Positions 25,801 to 33,386 of a stretch of DNA of 64,000 bases are shown here, piece by piece. Every line of letters starts with the position of its first letter. The first letter of the stretch is position 1. The translations under genes and the position numbers were made by a program. This DNA comes from Bacteroidaceae bacterium (lineage in GTDB: Bacteria; Bacteroidota; Bacteroidia; Bacteroidales; Bacteroidaceae): contig JAILRU010000135.1 of assembly GCA_024697945.1 (NCBI GenBank), positions 1-64,000 on the forward strand, in the 5' to 3' direction. The notes under the pieces were generated by a model, which was not told the DNA's origin, ran no database searches, and was given only the letters and a program-made list of their open reading frames with translations.

Positions 25801-26305
25801 TTTCAGAGTCGGTGATGCTGAGCGCCGAAGTGCGCTGGAAGAGAAGCAGGTTGAGGCGGTCGAGGGTGTTCCCTCCGCCCGGGCAAGTCAACTCGAAGCG
25901 GTACCAGCCGTCGTAGGGCATCTCCGTATCGGGCATAATCTCCATACGCTGCTCCGCCGTGGTGTTCTTGGTGCTCTTGATAGTTGTATCCAGGACAACG
26001 GTGCCGGTAGCAGGGTGTACGATGCGTACGCCAAAGGTGACTCTGGTTTCGCTCTTGGCTCTGAACAGGGCATCGGCGCGGACGTGTCCCGTAGGGAAAT
26101 GGATGCCATAGACGAGAACAGTGCCCTCGGGGTAGTTCCAGTTGATGTAAGATTTCGAACGCTGACTACCAGTAGCCTGGCCGTTGAGTTCGCGATAGTG
26201 GCGTGCCGGCCAGATGGTATCAGTCTTTGCCTGCCAGTCGGCAGCATAGGTTGGCATGATGGTAATCAATGCCAGAAGAAGAGTTGTTAAAAGTCCCTGT
26301 TTCAT
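22868..26305 (-). CDS. Large secreted DUF5077/DUF3472 protein with discoidin-like domains and sorting-type tail
   Basis: 1145 residues with a signal peptide (1-21). About residues 22-165 look like DUF5077 and about 170-400 like DUF3472 (YQMAIGTDGMYSGIQMPTRS; HTVLFSVWDNGD), families found together in bacterial exported proteins and thought to bind or process carbohydrate. An F5/8-type-C-like domain (about 500-630), a ricin-like stretch (about 690-800), another discoidin-like region (about 870-1010) and a helical linker follow. The tail (VYDLTGRKI ... LPKGIYIQSGKKILK) is interrupted by two heptad repeats. Domain names are from remembered motifs. It heads an operon with alkaline phosphatase and GH43, suggesting glycan use. 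Confidence 0.8.
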   Translation of the reverse strand: MKQGLLTTLLLALITIMPTYAADWQAKTDTIWPARHYRELNGQATGSQRSKSYINWNYPEGTVLVYGIHFPTGHVRADALFRAKSETRVTFGVRIVHPATGTVVLDTTIKSTKNTTAEQRMEIMPDTEMPYDGWYRFELTCPGGGNTLDRLNLLLFQRTSALSITDSEIFMAPSVHLWWSTKVPGAPSGQSYNWTYLEVMYPSAYRQPASYQMAIGTDGMYSGIQMPTRSDGSYGHTVLFSVWDNGDTDKDKSLPDIMRAGAVDLGPDAYATRFGGEGTGSSIRYNRDDLWEFDHWVQFLYNVRPDIVSVTNEDGSVSEFESTLQTVWYKMAEENDWHYMGTLRMAAANRLTSGIYSFLENFGDTGGELMRRCYFRNGAMRSAATGQWYALNYAGFGNTQNKGTRNSRYDFGHGVTQLYDKTFYLETGGYMGKRDSANTCEPPLMGEMPWVDTINIARLERRVDEGVLHYNSKTMKQRIETTRTVSDPATWKLISFSDEETVGEGDYGRAAMMLDGDRSSYYHNRWKSNAAGYPHTFTFEAPEPVTVSSLEIYQNRESKYRAKQMAFYMSEDGSRWTTVSSRLTIEDTESPTVTLPEPVTAKFFRLRFTSGYGSNLVINELYFKHEYRLGSLLDLARQIFEESDAWGGYAPADLEPLRTVYADGTCTDIDALRETIREIGATAQPLTYGVVAKAESFTPMAVYQLHNASGRGDLIATTDGVLSIAASNSTTAPEAYRQKCRVSDPYCNWMILRSEKYNESYLYNLGTGKYLSVDGSELTLSDIPTTITLSKSGDGFTINAGGKYVGITPSGEKPVVLQNSGGSGAIFQLRTNQYLRPSEDAVHGITAEGEQAVHENTPDYLFLQGIQTYGKAFVAYADTESKLIRTSSYLSSNANTNQQEEHSLAKLIDGKTNTYYETWYSGITWPDEMSYIQARTSGDIQAFAFSFTPSQNPEYGQPDIPSDIIVSASATMRNLLPVARITEGLPTNISESYTSPVLFTDGASRFLRFQVMQTLGKRADSRIFAMSEFQVHNAIIDEAASPYYQRPEVKEAFDALQTELQSFRSHISANSVTSEDRQALREAIDRAEEILKNGTGIEIIQNSKFKIQNDDAVYDLTGRKIVNCKSSNSKLPKGIYIQSGKKILK
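22912..22946. repeat. Heptad repeat in frame in the DUF3472 tail (second linker)
   Basis: gtaaatt/gtaaatc-type words (minus strand) encode VNCKSSNSKLP between the two tail motifs. Near-identical insertions occur at 50273 and 53124. Confidence 0.88.
22978..23010. repeat. Heptad repeat in frame in the DUF3472 tail (first linker)
   Basis: ttttgaa words encode IIQNSKFKIQND just before VYDLTGRKI. Confidence 0.9.
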
Positions 26306-26329
26306 GGTTGTTATAGGTAAAATTCAAGG

Positions 26330-26337
26330 CAAAGGTA
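26330..26337 (-). promoter_or_regulatory. -7 box (TACCTTTG) of the 18.6-26.3 kb operon
   Basis: Minus-strand TACCTTTG lies 25 bp before the ATG. A matching -33 TTTG is not clear; a heptad block (aattcat words, 26339-26375) occupies that area. Confidence 0.65.
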
Positions 26338-26338
26338 C

Positions 26339-26375
26339 GAAAAATAATTCATAATTCATAATACATAATTCAAAA
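26339..26375. repeat. Heptad repeat upstream of the DUF3472 promoter
   Basis: aattcat words, 7 bp apart, between the LamG gene's terminator and the next gene's promoter. Confidence 0.8.
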
Positions 26376-26380
26376 AAAAT

Positions 26381-26414
26381 AGGAAGACAGCTCCTTTGAG
26401 GGAACTGCCTTCCT
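26381..26414 (-). terminator. Terminator of the 26.4-28.5 kb LamG gene
   Basis: Minus strand: AGGAAGGCAG ... CTGTCTTCCT hairpin followed by TATTTTTTTT, 40 bp after the stop. It shares GAAGGCAGTTCCC with the terminator at 28605, supporting duplication of this region. Confidence 0.85.
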
Positions 26415-26454
26415 GATTAGTCATAAGTTGCACACGCAACCTTTCCTTATTATC

Positions 26455-28470
26455 TTATTTTACCAACACTTTCTTGCCGTTAACGATGTTGATGCCCTTC
26501 TGCATCTTCTGGAGGCGCTGACCAGCCATGTTGTAAATGGCTGATGTCTCATTTTGAATTTTGAATTTTGAATTTTGAATTGACTCAATGCCTGTTGCGT
26601 CATCATTACCAAACTTGAAGCAGAAGCCCTTAATCTCAGTCCCTTCGGGAACCTCGAGATAAGCCTTGCCAGCGGCGATGGTGCCACTCTCGGCCTTGTA
26701 GAAGCCTACTTCCTCGCCTTCGGGCTTAGCAAGAATGTACTTGCCGGCAGCATCGATGGGTTCGAGAGTACCCTTCAGGTCATTATCCTCAACAGCAGGA
26801 GCCCATTGCTTGACGAGGGCTTTATCACCGTCCACAGTTGTATCCTGGAAGATGTCCAGGTAATCACCATCAGGATCATTCTTGCCGTCAACTTCGAATG
26901 CGTAGGTGCCGGGAGTTCCCTTCAGGATGACAGCGGTGAGTGCAGGAATGGTTCCTTCAACCTCTGAGAGGGTCAGCCATTCGCCGTTAATCTTACCAGT
27001 GTAAGCCGTTACAGTTCCCGATGAACCGACAGTGCCAAGCATTGCAACTTGAGCGGTATTCAGAGCCTGGTTCCAGAAGCGAATCTCAGATGTTAACACT
27101 TCATTGTCTTCTCCGTCTTCATCTTCGAAGAGGTAGAAAGCATTACCAATGCCCCATTTCGAAAGCTGTGCAGAACTCTTGCCAACCAGATTGCCGTCAA
27201 CATAGACTTCTCCATACAACTCGTTAACTACAAATACAATGCGATACCATGTGTCATCTACCAGTGAGCCGTGGTAGTACAAGCCGGCGGAATTGATACC
27301 AATCTGTCCGTTGTGAACGAACAGGCCAGCGTCATTGGCGTTATCAAGATCGGTCTGGATAATAGCATTGTAGCTGACCACGTCAGGGAATTTGACATCC
27401 ATCATTAACGTGTAGCTATTGAGGGATTCCTCAGGGAGGTTTGTAGTCATCTTAAGACGGTCATCCTTGGGAATCGTGATGGAGCCGTCTTCATTAGCAA
27501 CGACACCAGAAGTGGCAGTCAGGGTGGCAGTGCCTGTCCCATTAATTGTACCGCCCTCGAATGTCCAAGCACCTGTTGTTTCAGGTACTATAACAGGTTC
27601 GGGAGCTTCTCCTGCAGCTTCTCCTTCTATTGTGCCAAGTGCTGCAACTTGCTTAGCATCGAAGGGAACATCCCAGAAACGGAGACCAGTCACCTTGATA
27701 TCCTTCTCCTCGCCGTCTTCGTCAGCGAAGAAGACTGCACCTGGGCCTTGCAGCAGCCAGTGCTTGTTGTAGGAGTCGGTGTGCTCGCAAGCGCTTAACA
27801 GCTCGCCGTCAACATAGAGGGCTGCCTTGTTGGGAGTGTCGATTACCAATACAACACGATACCACACGCCGGCACTGAAGTTGCCATTGTAGCCGAGAGA
27901 GCCGCCAAGACCCATCTGACCGTTCTTGATGAAGAGGCTGCCGTCCTTGCTGTCGGTCATACTGTTCTGCCAAAGTGGAGTGTAGCCGGTCATGTCGTCT
28001 GAGCAGATGTCGAACATCACGGTGTACTTGTCGAAGCCTTCTGCGCCATTATTGGTGTTCATGAGCAGGCTTGAGCCTTTGGGAATGTACAGGGCACCGC
28101 CTTCGAGTGTTGTGATGCCGGCTGCTTCAAGGCTTTCCTTTGTCTCAAGCCAGCCCTTGCCTTCGTTAGGGTCACCGTTCGTGCCGTGAATGGCAGGAGT
28201 GAGAGTTGCTGTGCCTGTACCTGCCAATGGATTATCGGGATCGTCGAATGTCCAGGCACCAACGGGTGTTGGAAGATCATCCGCACCAACAGGAACTAAA
28301 CCGGCAAATGTGATGGAGTAGGGCATGTAGGCCGTTGCATAACCGCTCTCGCCAATCGTCACGGTTGTAGTTGTTTTTTCATCTTCTGCCCATGCGGTGA
28401 AGGCAGCACACATCAGAGCTACGCACATAACGCCACGCAGCCTGAATAGGTTTAGTAGTCTTTGTTTCAT
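26455..28470 (-). CDS. Secreted protein with two LamG-like domains and C-terminal tail
   Basis: 671 residues with signal peptide (cleavage after about residue 28, AFTAWA). Two concanavalin-like LamG modules (about 65-285 and 300-490) share the pattern SLFIKNGQMGLGG / LFVHNGQIGIN, WYR(V/I)V, (A/E)VYVDG and RFW (DVPF/NQAL). After GKINGEWLTLSEVEG comes a module shared closely with the 1463-residue protein (DLKGTLEPIDAAGKY; EEVGFYKAESG), then the tail IYNMAGQRLQKMQKG. LamG modules bind carbohydrate or protein; no enzyme motif was seen. A heptad repeat sits just before the tail motif and is missing from the paralogue. Confidence 0.82.
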   Translation of the reverse strand: MKQRLLNLFRLRGVMCVALMCAAFTAWAEDEKTTTTVTIGESGYATAYMPYSITFAGLVPVGADDLPTPVGAWTFDDPDNPLAGTGTATLTPAIHGTNGDPNEGKGWLETKESLEAAGITTLEGGALYIPKGSSLLMNTNNGAEGFDKYTVMFDICSDDMTGYTPLWQNSMTDSKDGSLFIKNGQMGLGGSLGYNGNFSAGVWYRVVLVIDTPNKAALYVDGELLSACEHTDSYNKHWLLQGPGAVFFADEDGEEKDIKVTGLRFWDVPFDAKQVAALGTIEGEAAGEAPEPVIVPETTGAWTFEGGTINGTGTATLTATSGVVANEDGSITIPKDDRLKMTTNLPEESLNSYTLMMDVKFPDVVSYNAIIQTDLDNANDAGLFVHNGQIGINSAGLYYHGSLVDDTWYRIVFVVNELYGEVYVDGNLVGKSSAQLSKWGIGNAFYLFEDEDGEDNEVLTSEIRFWNQALNTAQVAMLGTVGSSGTVTAYTGKINGEWLTLSEVEGTIPALTAVILKGTPGTYAFEVDGKNDPDGDYLDIFQDTTVDGDKALVKQWAPAVEDNDLKGTLEPIDAAGKYILAKPEGEEVGFYKAESGTIAAGKAYLEVPEGTEIKGFCFKFGNDDATGIESIQNSKFKIQNETSAIYNMAGQRLQKMQKGINIVNGKKVLVK
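26551..26581. repeat. Heptad repeat in frame in the LamG protein
   Basis: ttttgaa words encode IQNSKFKIQNE before IYNMAGQRL. The paralogue at 28834-33225 has unrelated residues and no repeat here. Confidence 0.92.
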
Positions 28471-28541
28471 AATGCATCAAGTTTTAAAAGAAGTTAGTTT
28501 GTTTTTAAATATTTTGTATAGTTTGATAGTATAACACCCTG

Positions 28542-28572
28542 CAAAGTTACACATTATTTATAATATAACAAA
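28542..28572 (-). promoter_or_regulatory. Bacteroidetes promoter of the LamG gene
   Basis: Minus strand TTTG, 19 bp, TAACTTTG; the leader to the ATG is about 65 nt. Confidence 0.85.
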
Positions 28573-28604
28573 GCAAAATCGAAAAAAACTTTTATTATAA
28601 ACAA

Positions 28605-28635
28605 AGAAGGCAGCCCCTCGTGGGAACTGCCTTCT
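28605..28635 (-). terminator. Terminator after the short peptide gene
   Basis: Minus strand AGAAGGCAG ... CTGCCTTCT, a perfect 9-bp stem, then TTTGTTTAT; 23 bp after the peptide stop. Confidence 0.85.
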
Positions 28636-28658
28636 TTTACAGAGTTTACTAAATGTTC

Positions 28659-28814
28659 TTATTCGTCTGCCCAGATGTCCCAGGCATCTTCCTTAGTGAG
28701 CGCGTCGCCACCATCTACTGTGACTTCGCTGTTGATAGGCAGGCTCTCTGCCAGCATTTGTGCTGCTTGAGCCTCTTCTACCTTCAAAGCAGGATTCAAA
28801 TAAGTTTTCTTCAT
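28659..28814 (-). CDS. 51-residue acidic peptide, MKK-x-Y-x-x-P type (not in ORF track)
   Basis: Too short for the supplied track. Minus-strand ATG at 28814 to TAA at 28659 encodes a peptide starting MKKTYLNPALKVEEAQAAQM and ending DAWDIWADE. Short proteins beginning MKKxYxxP are frequent in Bacteroidales genomes as hypotheticals. There is no signal peptide and it is strongly acidic, with two Trp near the end. It begins 19 bp after the stop of the giant exported protein gene and is followed by a good terminator, so it is the last gene of that transcript. The function is unknown; a precursor peptide or chaperone-like partner are only guesses. Confidence 0.7.
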   Translation of the reverse strand: MKKTYLNPALKVEEAQAAQMLAESLPINSEVTVDGGDALTKEDAWDIWADE

Positions 28815-28833
28815 ATTTGAATTCTATTTTGAA

Positions 28834-31800
28834 TTAGTAGAGAACCTTCTTGCCGTTCACGATGTTGATGCCCTTCTGCATCTTGTTCAGGCGCTGACCA
28901 GCGATGTTGTAGATGAGACCATCCTCGCTGTTAACAGTGTTAACGAACTTAATTGCATCGGGATCATCAGCGAACTTGAAGGTGAAGCCCTTAATCTCAG
29001 TTCCTTCGGGAACCTCGAGATAAGCCTTGCCAGCGGCAATCTTGCCACCCGCAGCCAAATAGAAGCCAACTTCCTCACCAGCGGGCATAGCAAGAACGTA
29101 CTTGCCAGCAGCATCGATGGGTTCGAGCGTACCCTTCAGGTCGTTCTCCTCAATGATAGCTTCTTCCTTAACGAGGGCCTTGCCACCATCGATTTCGTCA
29201 TCGTAAATACCCAGAGCTCCATCAGGAATCTGTTCCTCAGCGTCTGCCGGGGTAATATTGAAGGTGTAGGTAGCGGGCTCACCCTTCACGATGATAGCGG
29301 TAAGTGCAGGAATAGCACCCTCTACTTCTGACAGAGTCAGATATTCACCGTTAATCTTACCAGTGAATGCTACAGCATTCTTAGGTTCGGGAACCACTGT
29401 GCCAACAGCACCGAGCATTCCAGCTTGAGCCTCAGTCAGAGCCTGATCCCAGAAGCGGAGCTCGCCGCAGGTAACTTCGTTCTCCTCACCGTCGTTGTCA
29501 GCGAAGAAGAGAGCTACGTCGTGCATTGTCCAGTGTTCTACAACAGCAGAAGTAGCAGCAGCAACCTTTACACCATCAACATAAATAGTGGGGATATTTT
29601 CCTCGCAAGAGAAGATTACACGATACCATGTATCCAATGCAATGCTACCCTGAGCGCCGTAGCCTAAGCCACCGGAATTAAGTCCAATGCCTCTGCCGTT
29701 GGTCTTGTGGTTGTAGAAGAAGAGACTTCCATCACCATCGTTGTTGGGCTTGTTCTGATAGAGTGCAGTGTACTTGCCTGCATTTTCATTGTTAATCTTG
29801 ACATCCATCATGAATGCGTAGGTGGTGAGGTCACCGAGACCTGTGGTCATGGTCAGCTTGTCACCAACGGGAACGGTAACAGCACCGTCAGCAAATGTCA
29901 CACCTTCGCTTGCAGCCAGAGTAGCGGAGCCAGTGCCGGCAACTGTGCCGTCTTCGAATGTCCATGTACCCTTAGCCTCAGGAACAGAGATGGTCTTACC
30001 AATCTCTACACCAAATGGCAGATAAGCAGTTGCATAGCCAGCCTCGCCAACAGCAAACTCAATGCTGGTAGCGTCAGCTACTGCCCACTGAGAAGCGTCA
30101 GCTGTGGGTTCCCAACCTACAACAGAACCGCCACTTGCGCAGTGCAGTGCAGAGTACTGGGCTTCTGTGTTGGCCTGGAATGCAGCATAACCAACAGAAG
30201 AAACAACGGCAGTGTAGGTGCCTGCTTCTGCAGCGGCTGTAACCTGTCCGCTCTGTGCTACGGTTGCAGGAGCATACTTGCCCATCAAACCGATGGTATA
30301 GGTGTTGCTACCAGTCTTGGTCAGCTTCACAATCTGCTTGGCAGCGACTGCAGTCTTGTAGTTGCCATACATGTTGGCGTCACTGGGATCAATGCCCATG
30401 AAGGTGCCATACAACTTACATGTCAGAGTGTAGTAACCTGTTCCAGGAAGAACGAAGTTGGAGATGTCTTCCATTGCGGCAGCCATCTTCTGCTTCATGC
30501 TCTTGAAGTCTGCAAATGAGCAGCTCTCCTTGAAAGCGGGATCGTAGCCGATGGCAGCCTTAGCAGCGTCAGTGAATGTGAAGTAACCTGTAGCTTCCAT
30601 AGCAGGAGCAACTTCAGATACAACGTATTCAGAGAAGTCATCGGGAACTTCATAAACAGTGAAAGCAGAACCTGCGTCGCCAACATTGTTACCGCTGTCC
30701 CAGAACTTCACGGAACCACCTGCACCACCATACTGGTTGATGTAGAGGTTGGTGCCAGGAACATTCAGGCAGAATGAGTTAGCAGGAACAGTGGTGTTGG
30801 TGCTGGCAACAATCTTCCAGCCATGATTGCCTTCAGCATCATCCATTACAGTAGGAATACCGGCATTGGTCTTTTGTGCATCGGTCCAACCGAAGCTCTT
30901 GCCTTCGCCTTCAGCCTTGTTGAGAATCTTGATGCCGTCGTAGCCGTTGCCAGAGAATGCCCACTGATAGGAATCTTCTCCGAGACCCATTGTGTTGGCG
31001 TTCTGAGTCTTGTATGCACCGTCGCCGTCCTTGACGTCAGTTGTTACATACCAAGTGCCACGCATAGACATGTTGTACCAATGTGCGCTTGCGAAGTCAG
31101 CAGAAAGCTCGAACGGACCAGTCCAAGTAGCAGTGAACTCAACAGTCGTTGCGACGTCAGCGATGGTAACTTCCACTTCGTCTTCATTGTATGTGTAGAA
31201 TGTGCGCTTGTAATCACTGGGCAGAGTGGAAATGACTGCACCTTCAGTGGTCGGCTGCGGGTCGGAAGTGAAGATGGTGTTGCCAAAGGCATCCTTCACT
31301 ACGTATGTAACAGTATATGAGGGATGGAAGTATCCTTCCAGAGCTGCCAGAGCCTCAGTGGCATCGAAGTCAGCTGCCTCAACCATATAGTACAGGTTGC
31401 CCGGGTCGGCATTCATCCAATTGTTGATGACGTATCCGTAAGGATCGTTGCCGTTGGTGTTCAGACCATAGTTTGTTCCCTCAGCAACGGTGAAGTACCA
31501 GAAGAAGTAAGGAACAGTCTTCGGATCCATCTGGATGGCATCGAAAGTACCATGGAAGCCATCGGTCATGAGGTTACCTGCCAAAGCACCGGTATTCGTT
31601 ACGAACTTGCTATCGGCTACACTGTAGAGATAGTAGTTGTCCTCATAGTTGAGAACAGCGAAGGTAGAGGGCTCAGCGTCAGTAAGGCTGCTGTGTGCAG
31701 TAGAAGCCAGATAGCCGTCCTTGGTGAGGAACTTACCGCGGTCGCAGGTAATGAAGTATGCCTTGCTGTTTGACAGGTCATCCAATTTACCAACGTAGCC

Positions 31801-33225
31801 AGCTTTGAGCTTGCGGGTAACTGTAATCGTGCAGTCTGTTGTACCAATAACAGAGCCTTCTGCTACCTCATACTCAAAGAACGGTGAGCTGGGCGTCAAG
31901 GCAGCAGGAACATCCACGGCGCTGTTTGGCTCCTGAACGACTTCTTTCGAGCCAATTAAATTACCGTCTTCATCGTAGAGTTCGTATGTCACATTTACTG
32001 TAGAAATCATAGCCTTCATCGTTTCATCGATAGTGTTAATCGTTGCGATGTCTTCTGCAGTAAGGTCGTCTGTAACAGTAGCAGTGTACTTGTTGTAGAG
32101 AGGAGCAAGTTGTTCAGCTGCATCGGGGAACAGATAGAACTCAGAGAAGGTGAAGAATACATAACCGGGGTCAGTATTGCCATTAACAGCACCATTGTTA
32201 GTTGCTGTCACGGTGAAACGTACATACTTGTAGGCAGCACCGAGATCAACTACATTAGACATGTAGTCAACAACAAACTCACTGGTTGGGAAATCACCTG
32301 TCAGAGTCGTGACTTCTGTGAATTCCTCTCCATCGTTGCTGGCAGAAACAACAATCGTGGTAGGACGGTTGTTATTGTTCTGCTGACGCTTCTTGAAGTA
32401 GAACTGGAACTTCTGGGTTGCTTGAGACAATTCTGCCTGCAGGTAATGTTCCTCTGCTACAGCACCGCCAGCACTCCATGCAGAATGGAAGTATGTAGAA
32501 TAGGTGTCGTCAAGCAGAGCTTCGTAAGAGCCTTCAGATGATTCTTTCGCATTGCTGTAGAATTTGTCTGCACTCTTTACGAGGCCAGCAGCGCTCTGAA
32601 TGAAGAAGGGCCATGCCTTAACGGTGGCCATTGCTGCTTCCTGATCAGGAGTAACAGTGTACTCTTCCAGCTCCCAAACGAAAGCGGCTTCATAGGAATA
32701 CTGAGGAGTAACAGGCTCTACCTTGTATGTCCAGAAGGTACGGCCGGCATCTGCCCAGCTGCTTTCACCATAAGCGGTGTTGCAAGTGCGGATGGCATAC
32801 TTGCCAGCTTCATTGAGGAAGAACACCTGAGTTTCCCAATCTTTACGATTGTTTGTTGAAGTGGCGAAAGCACTAACGTCCAAAACCGCATGGCTGTCGG
32901 AAAGAGGACCATTGGTGAACGTCTTGCCATCAGTGCTGGTAATTTGAATGCCAGTAGCAGTGTTCTCACCATCATACACGTATGCTCCACCTTCGGTTAT
33001 CTTCGCGAAGGTAAAGACACCAGCTGCAGTTTTGGTAGTTGTCAAGCCACCTGCATTGGTTACATAGTACTTGGTCTCATTGACAGTAGTTGCGATACGA
33101 TATTGACCGCCATCAGTGATGGCAGTGAGAGCAGCTTCGTATTCTGCAGCTGTCTGTGCGTGAGCACGAGTACAAGACATCATTGTTGCTGTTGCAAGCA
33201 ACATAAGAAATAAAACTTTTCTCAT
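28834..33225 (-). CDS. Giant secreted multi-domain protein (F5/8C, LamG, sorting-type tail)
   Basis: 1463 residues with signal peptide (to about residue 23). The N-terminal module (about 25-190, with AYGESSWADAGRTFWTY) is shared with the 1530-residue protein at 41140. An F5/8C-like domain follows (about 205-365; LLDDTYSTYFHSAW, SASNDGEEF). Then come repeated units of the form 'AYFITCDRGKFLT', a WYNMSMRG module and a PGTNLYINQYGG module (both also in the CotH protein at 37460), one LamG domain (about 1075-1260), the EPIDAAGKY module and tail IYNIAGQRLNKMQKG. No catalytic motif was seen. Probably a surface adhesin or glycan-binding scaffold. The 51-residue peptide gene follows 19 bp after its stop. 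Confidence 0.8.
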   Translation of the reverse strand: MRKVLFLMLLATATMMSCTRAHAQTAAEYEAALTAITDGGQYRIATTVNETKYYVTNAGGLTTTKTAAGVFTFAKITEGGAYVYDGENTATGIQITSTDGKTFTNGPLSDSHAVLDVSAFATSTNNRKDWETQVFFLNEAGKYAIRTCNTAYGESSWADAGRTFWTYKVEPVTPQYSYEAAFVWELEEYTVTPDQEAAMATVKAWPFFIQSAAGLVKSADKFYSNAKESSEGSYEALLDDTYSTYFHSAWSAGGAVAEEHYLQAELSQATQKFQFYFKKRQQNNNNRPTTIVVSASNDGEEFTEVTTLTGDFPTSEFVVDYMSNVVDLGAAYKYVRFTVTATNNGAVNGNTDPGYVFFTFSEFYLFPDAAEQLAPLYNKYTATVTDDLTAEDIATINTIDETMKAMISTVNVTYELYDEDGNLIGSKEVVQEPNSAVDVPAALTPSSPFFEYEVAEGSVIGTTDCTITVTRKLKAGYVGKLDDLSNSKAYFITCDRGKFLTKDGYLASTAHSSLTDAEPSTFAVLNYEDNYYLYSVADSKFVTNTGALAGNLMTDGFHGTFDAIQMDPKTVPYFFWYFTVAEGTNYGLNTNGNDPYGYVINNWMNADPGNLYYMVEAADFDATEALAALEGYFHPSYTVTYVVKDAFGNTIFTSDPQPTTEGAVISTLPSDYKRTFYTYNEDEVEVTIADVATTVEFTATWTGPFELSADFASAHWYNMSMRGTWYVTTDVKDGDGAYKTQNANTMGLGEDSYQWAFSGNGYDGIKILNKAEGEGKSFGWTDAQKTNAGIPTVMDDAEGNHGWKIVASTNTTVPANSFCLNVPGTNLYINQYGGAGGSVKFWDSGNNVGDAGSAFTVYEVPDDFSEYVVSEVAPAMEATGYFTFTDAAKAAIGYDPAFKESCSFADFKSMKQKMAAAMEDISNFVLPGTGYYTLTCKLYGTFMGIDPSDANMYGNYKTAVAAKQIVKLTKTGSNTYTIGLMGKYAPATVAQSGQVTAAAEAGTYTAVVSSVGYAAFQANTEAQYSALHCASGGSVVGWEPTADASQWAVADATSIEFAVGEAGYATAYLPFGVEIGKTISVPEAKGTWTFEDGTVAGTGSATLAASEGVTFADGAVTVPVGDKLTMTTGLGDLTTYAFMMDVKINNENAGKYTALYQNKPNNDGDGSLFFYNHKTNGRGIGLNSGGLGYGAQGSIALDTWYRVIFSCEENIPTIYVDGVKVAAATSAVVEHWTMHDVALFFADNDGEENEVTCGELRFWDQALTEAQAGMLGAVGTVVPEPKNAVAFTGKINGEYLTLSEVEGAIPALTAIIVKGEPATYTFNITPADAEEQIPDGALGIYDDEIDGGKALVKEEAIIEENDLKGTLEPIDAAGKYVLAMPAGEEVGFYLAAGGKIAAGKAYLEVPEGTEIKGFTFKFADDPDAIKFVNTVNSEDGLIYNIAGQRLNKMQKGINIVNGKKVLY

Positions 33226-33292
33226 AATGTTTTTGTTTTGGTTAATAAAAAAGGTTAATTAAAAATGGTTTCTATTTTTACTTTTTGGACTA

Positions 33293-33300
33293 CAAATTTA
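33293..33300 (-). promoter_or_regulatory. -7 box (TAAATTTG) of the giant protein gene
   Basis: Minus-strand TAAATTTG lies 67 bp before the ATG. A -33 box is only partial. Confidence 0.6.
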
Positions 33301-33386
33301 TACATTATTTAAATACGAAGCAAGTAAATGCAAGAAAAATTATTTAAAAAGTTTGTTGAAGTTATAAATGAAAGTTAAAATCGGAG

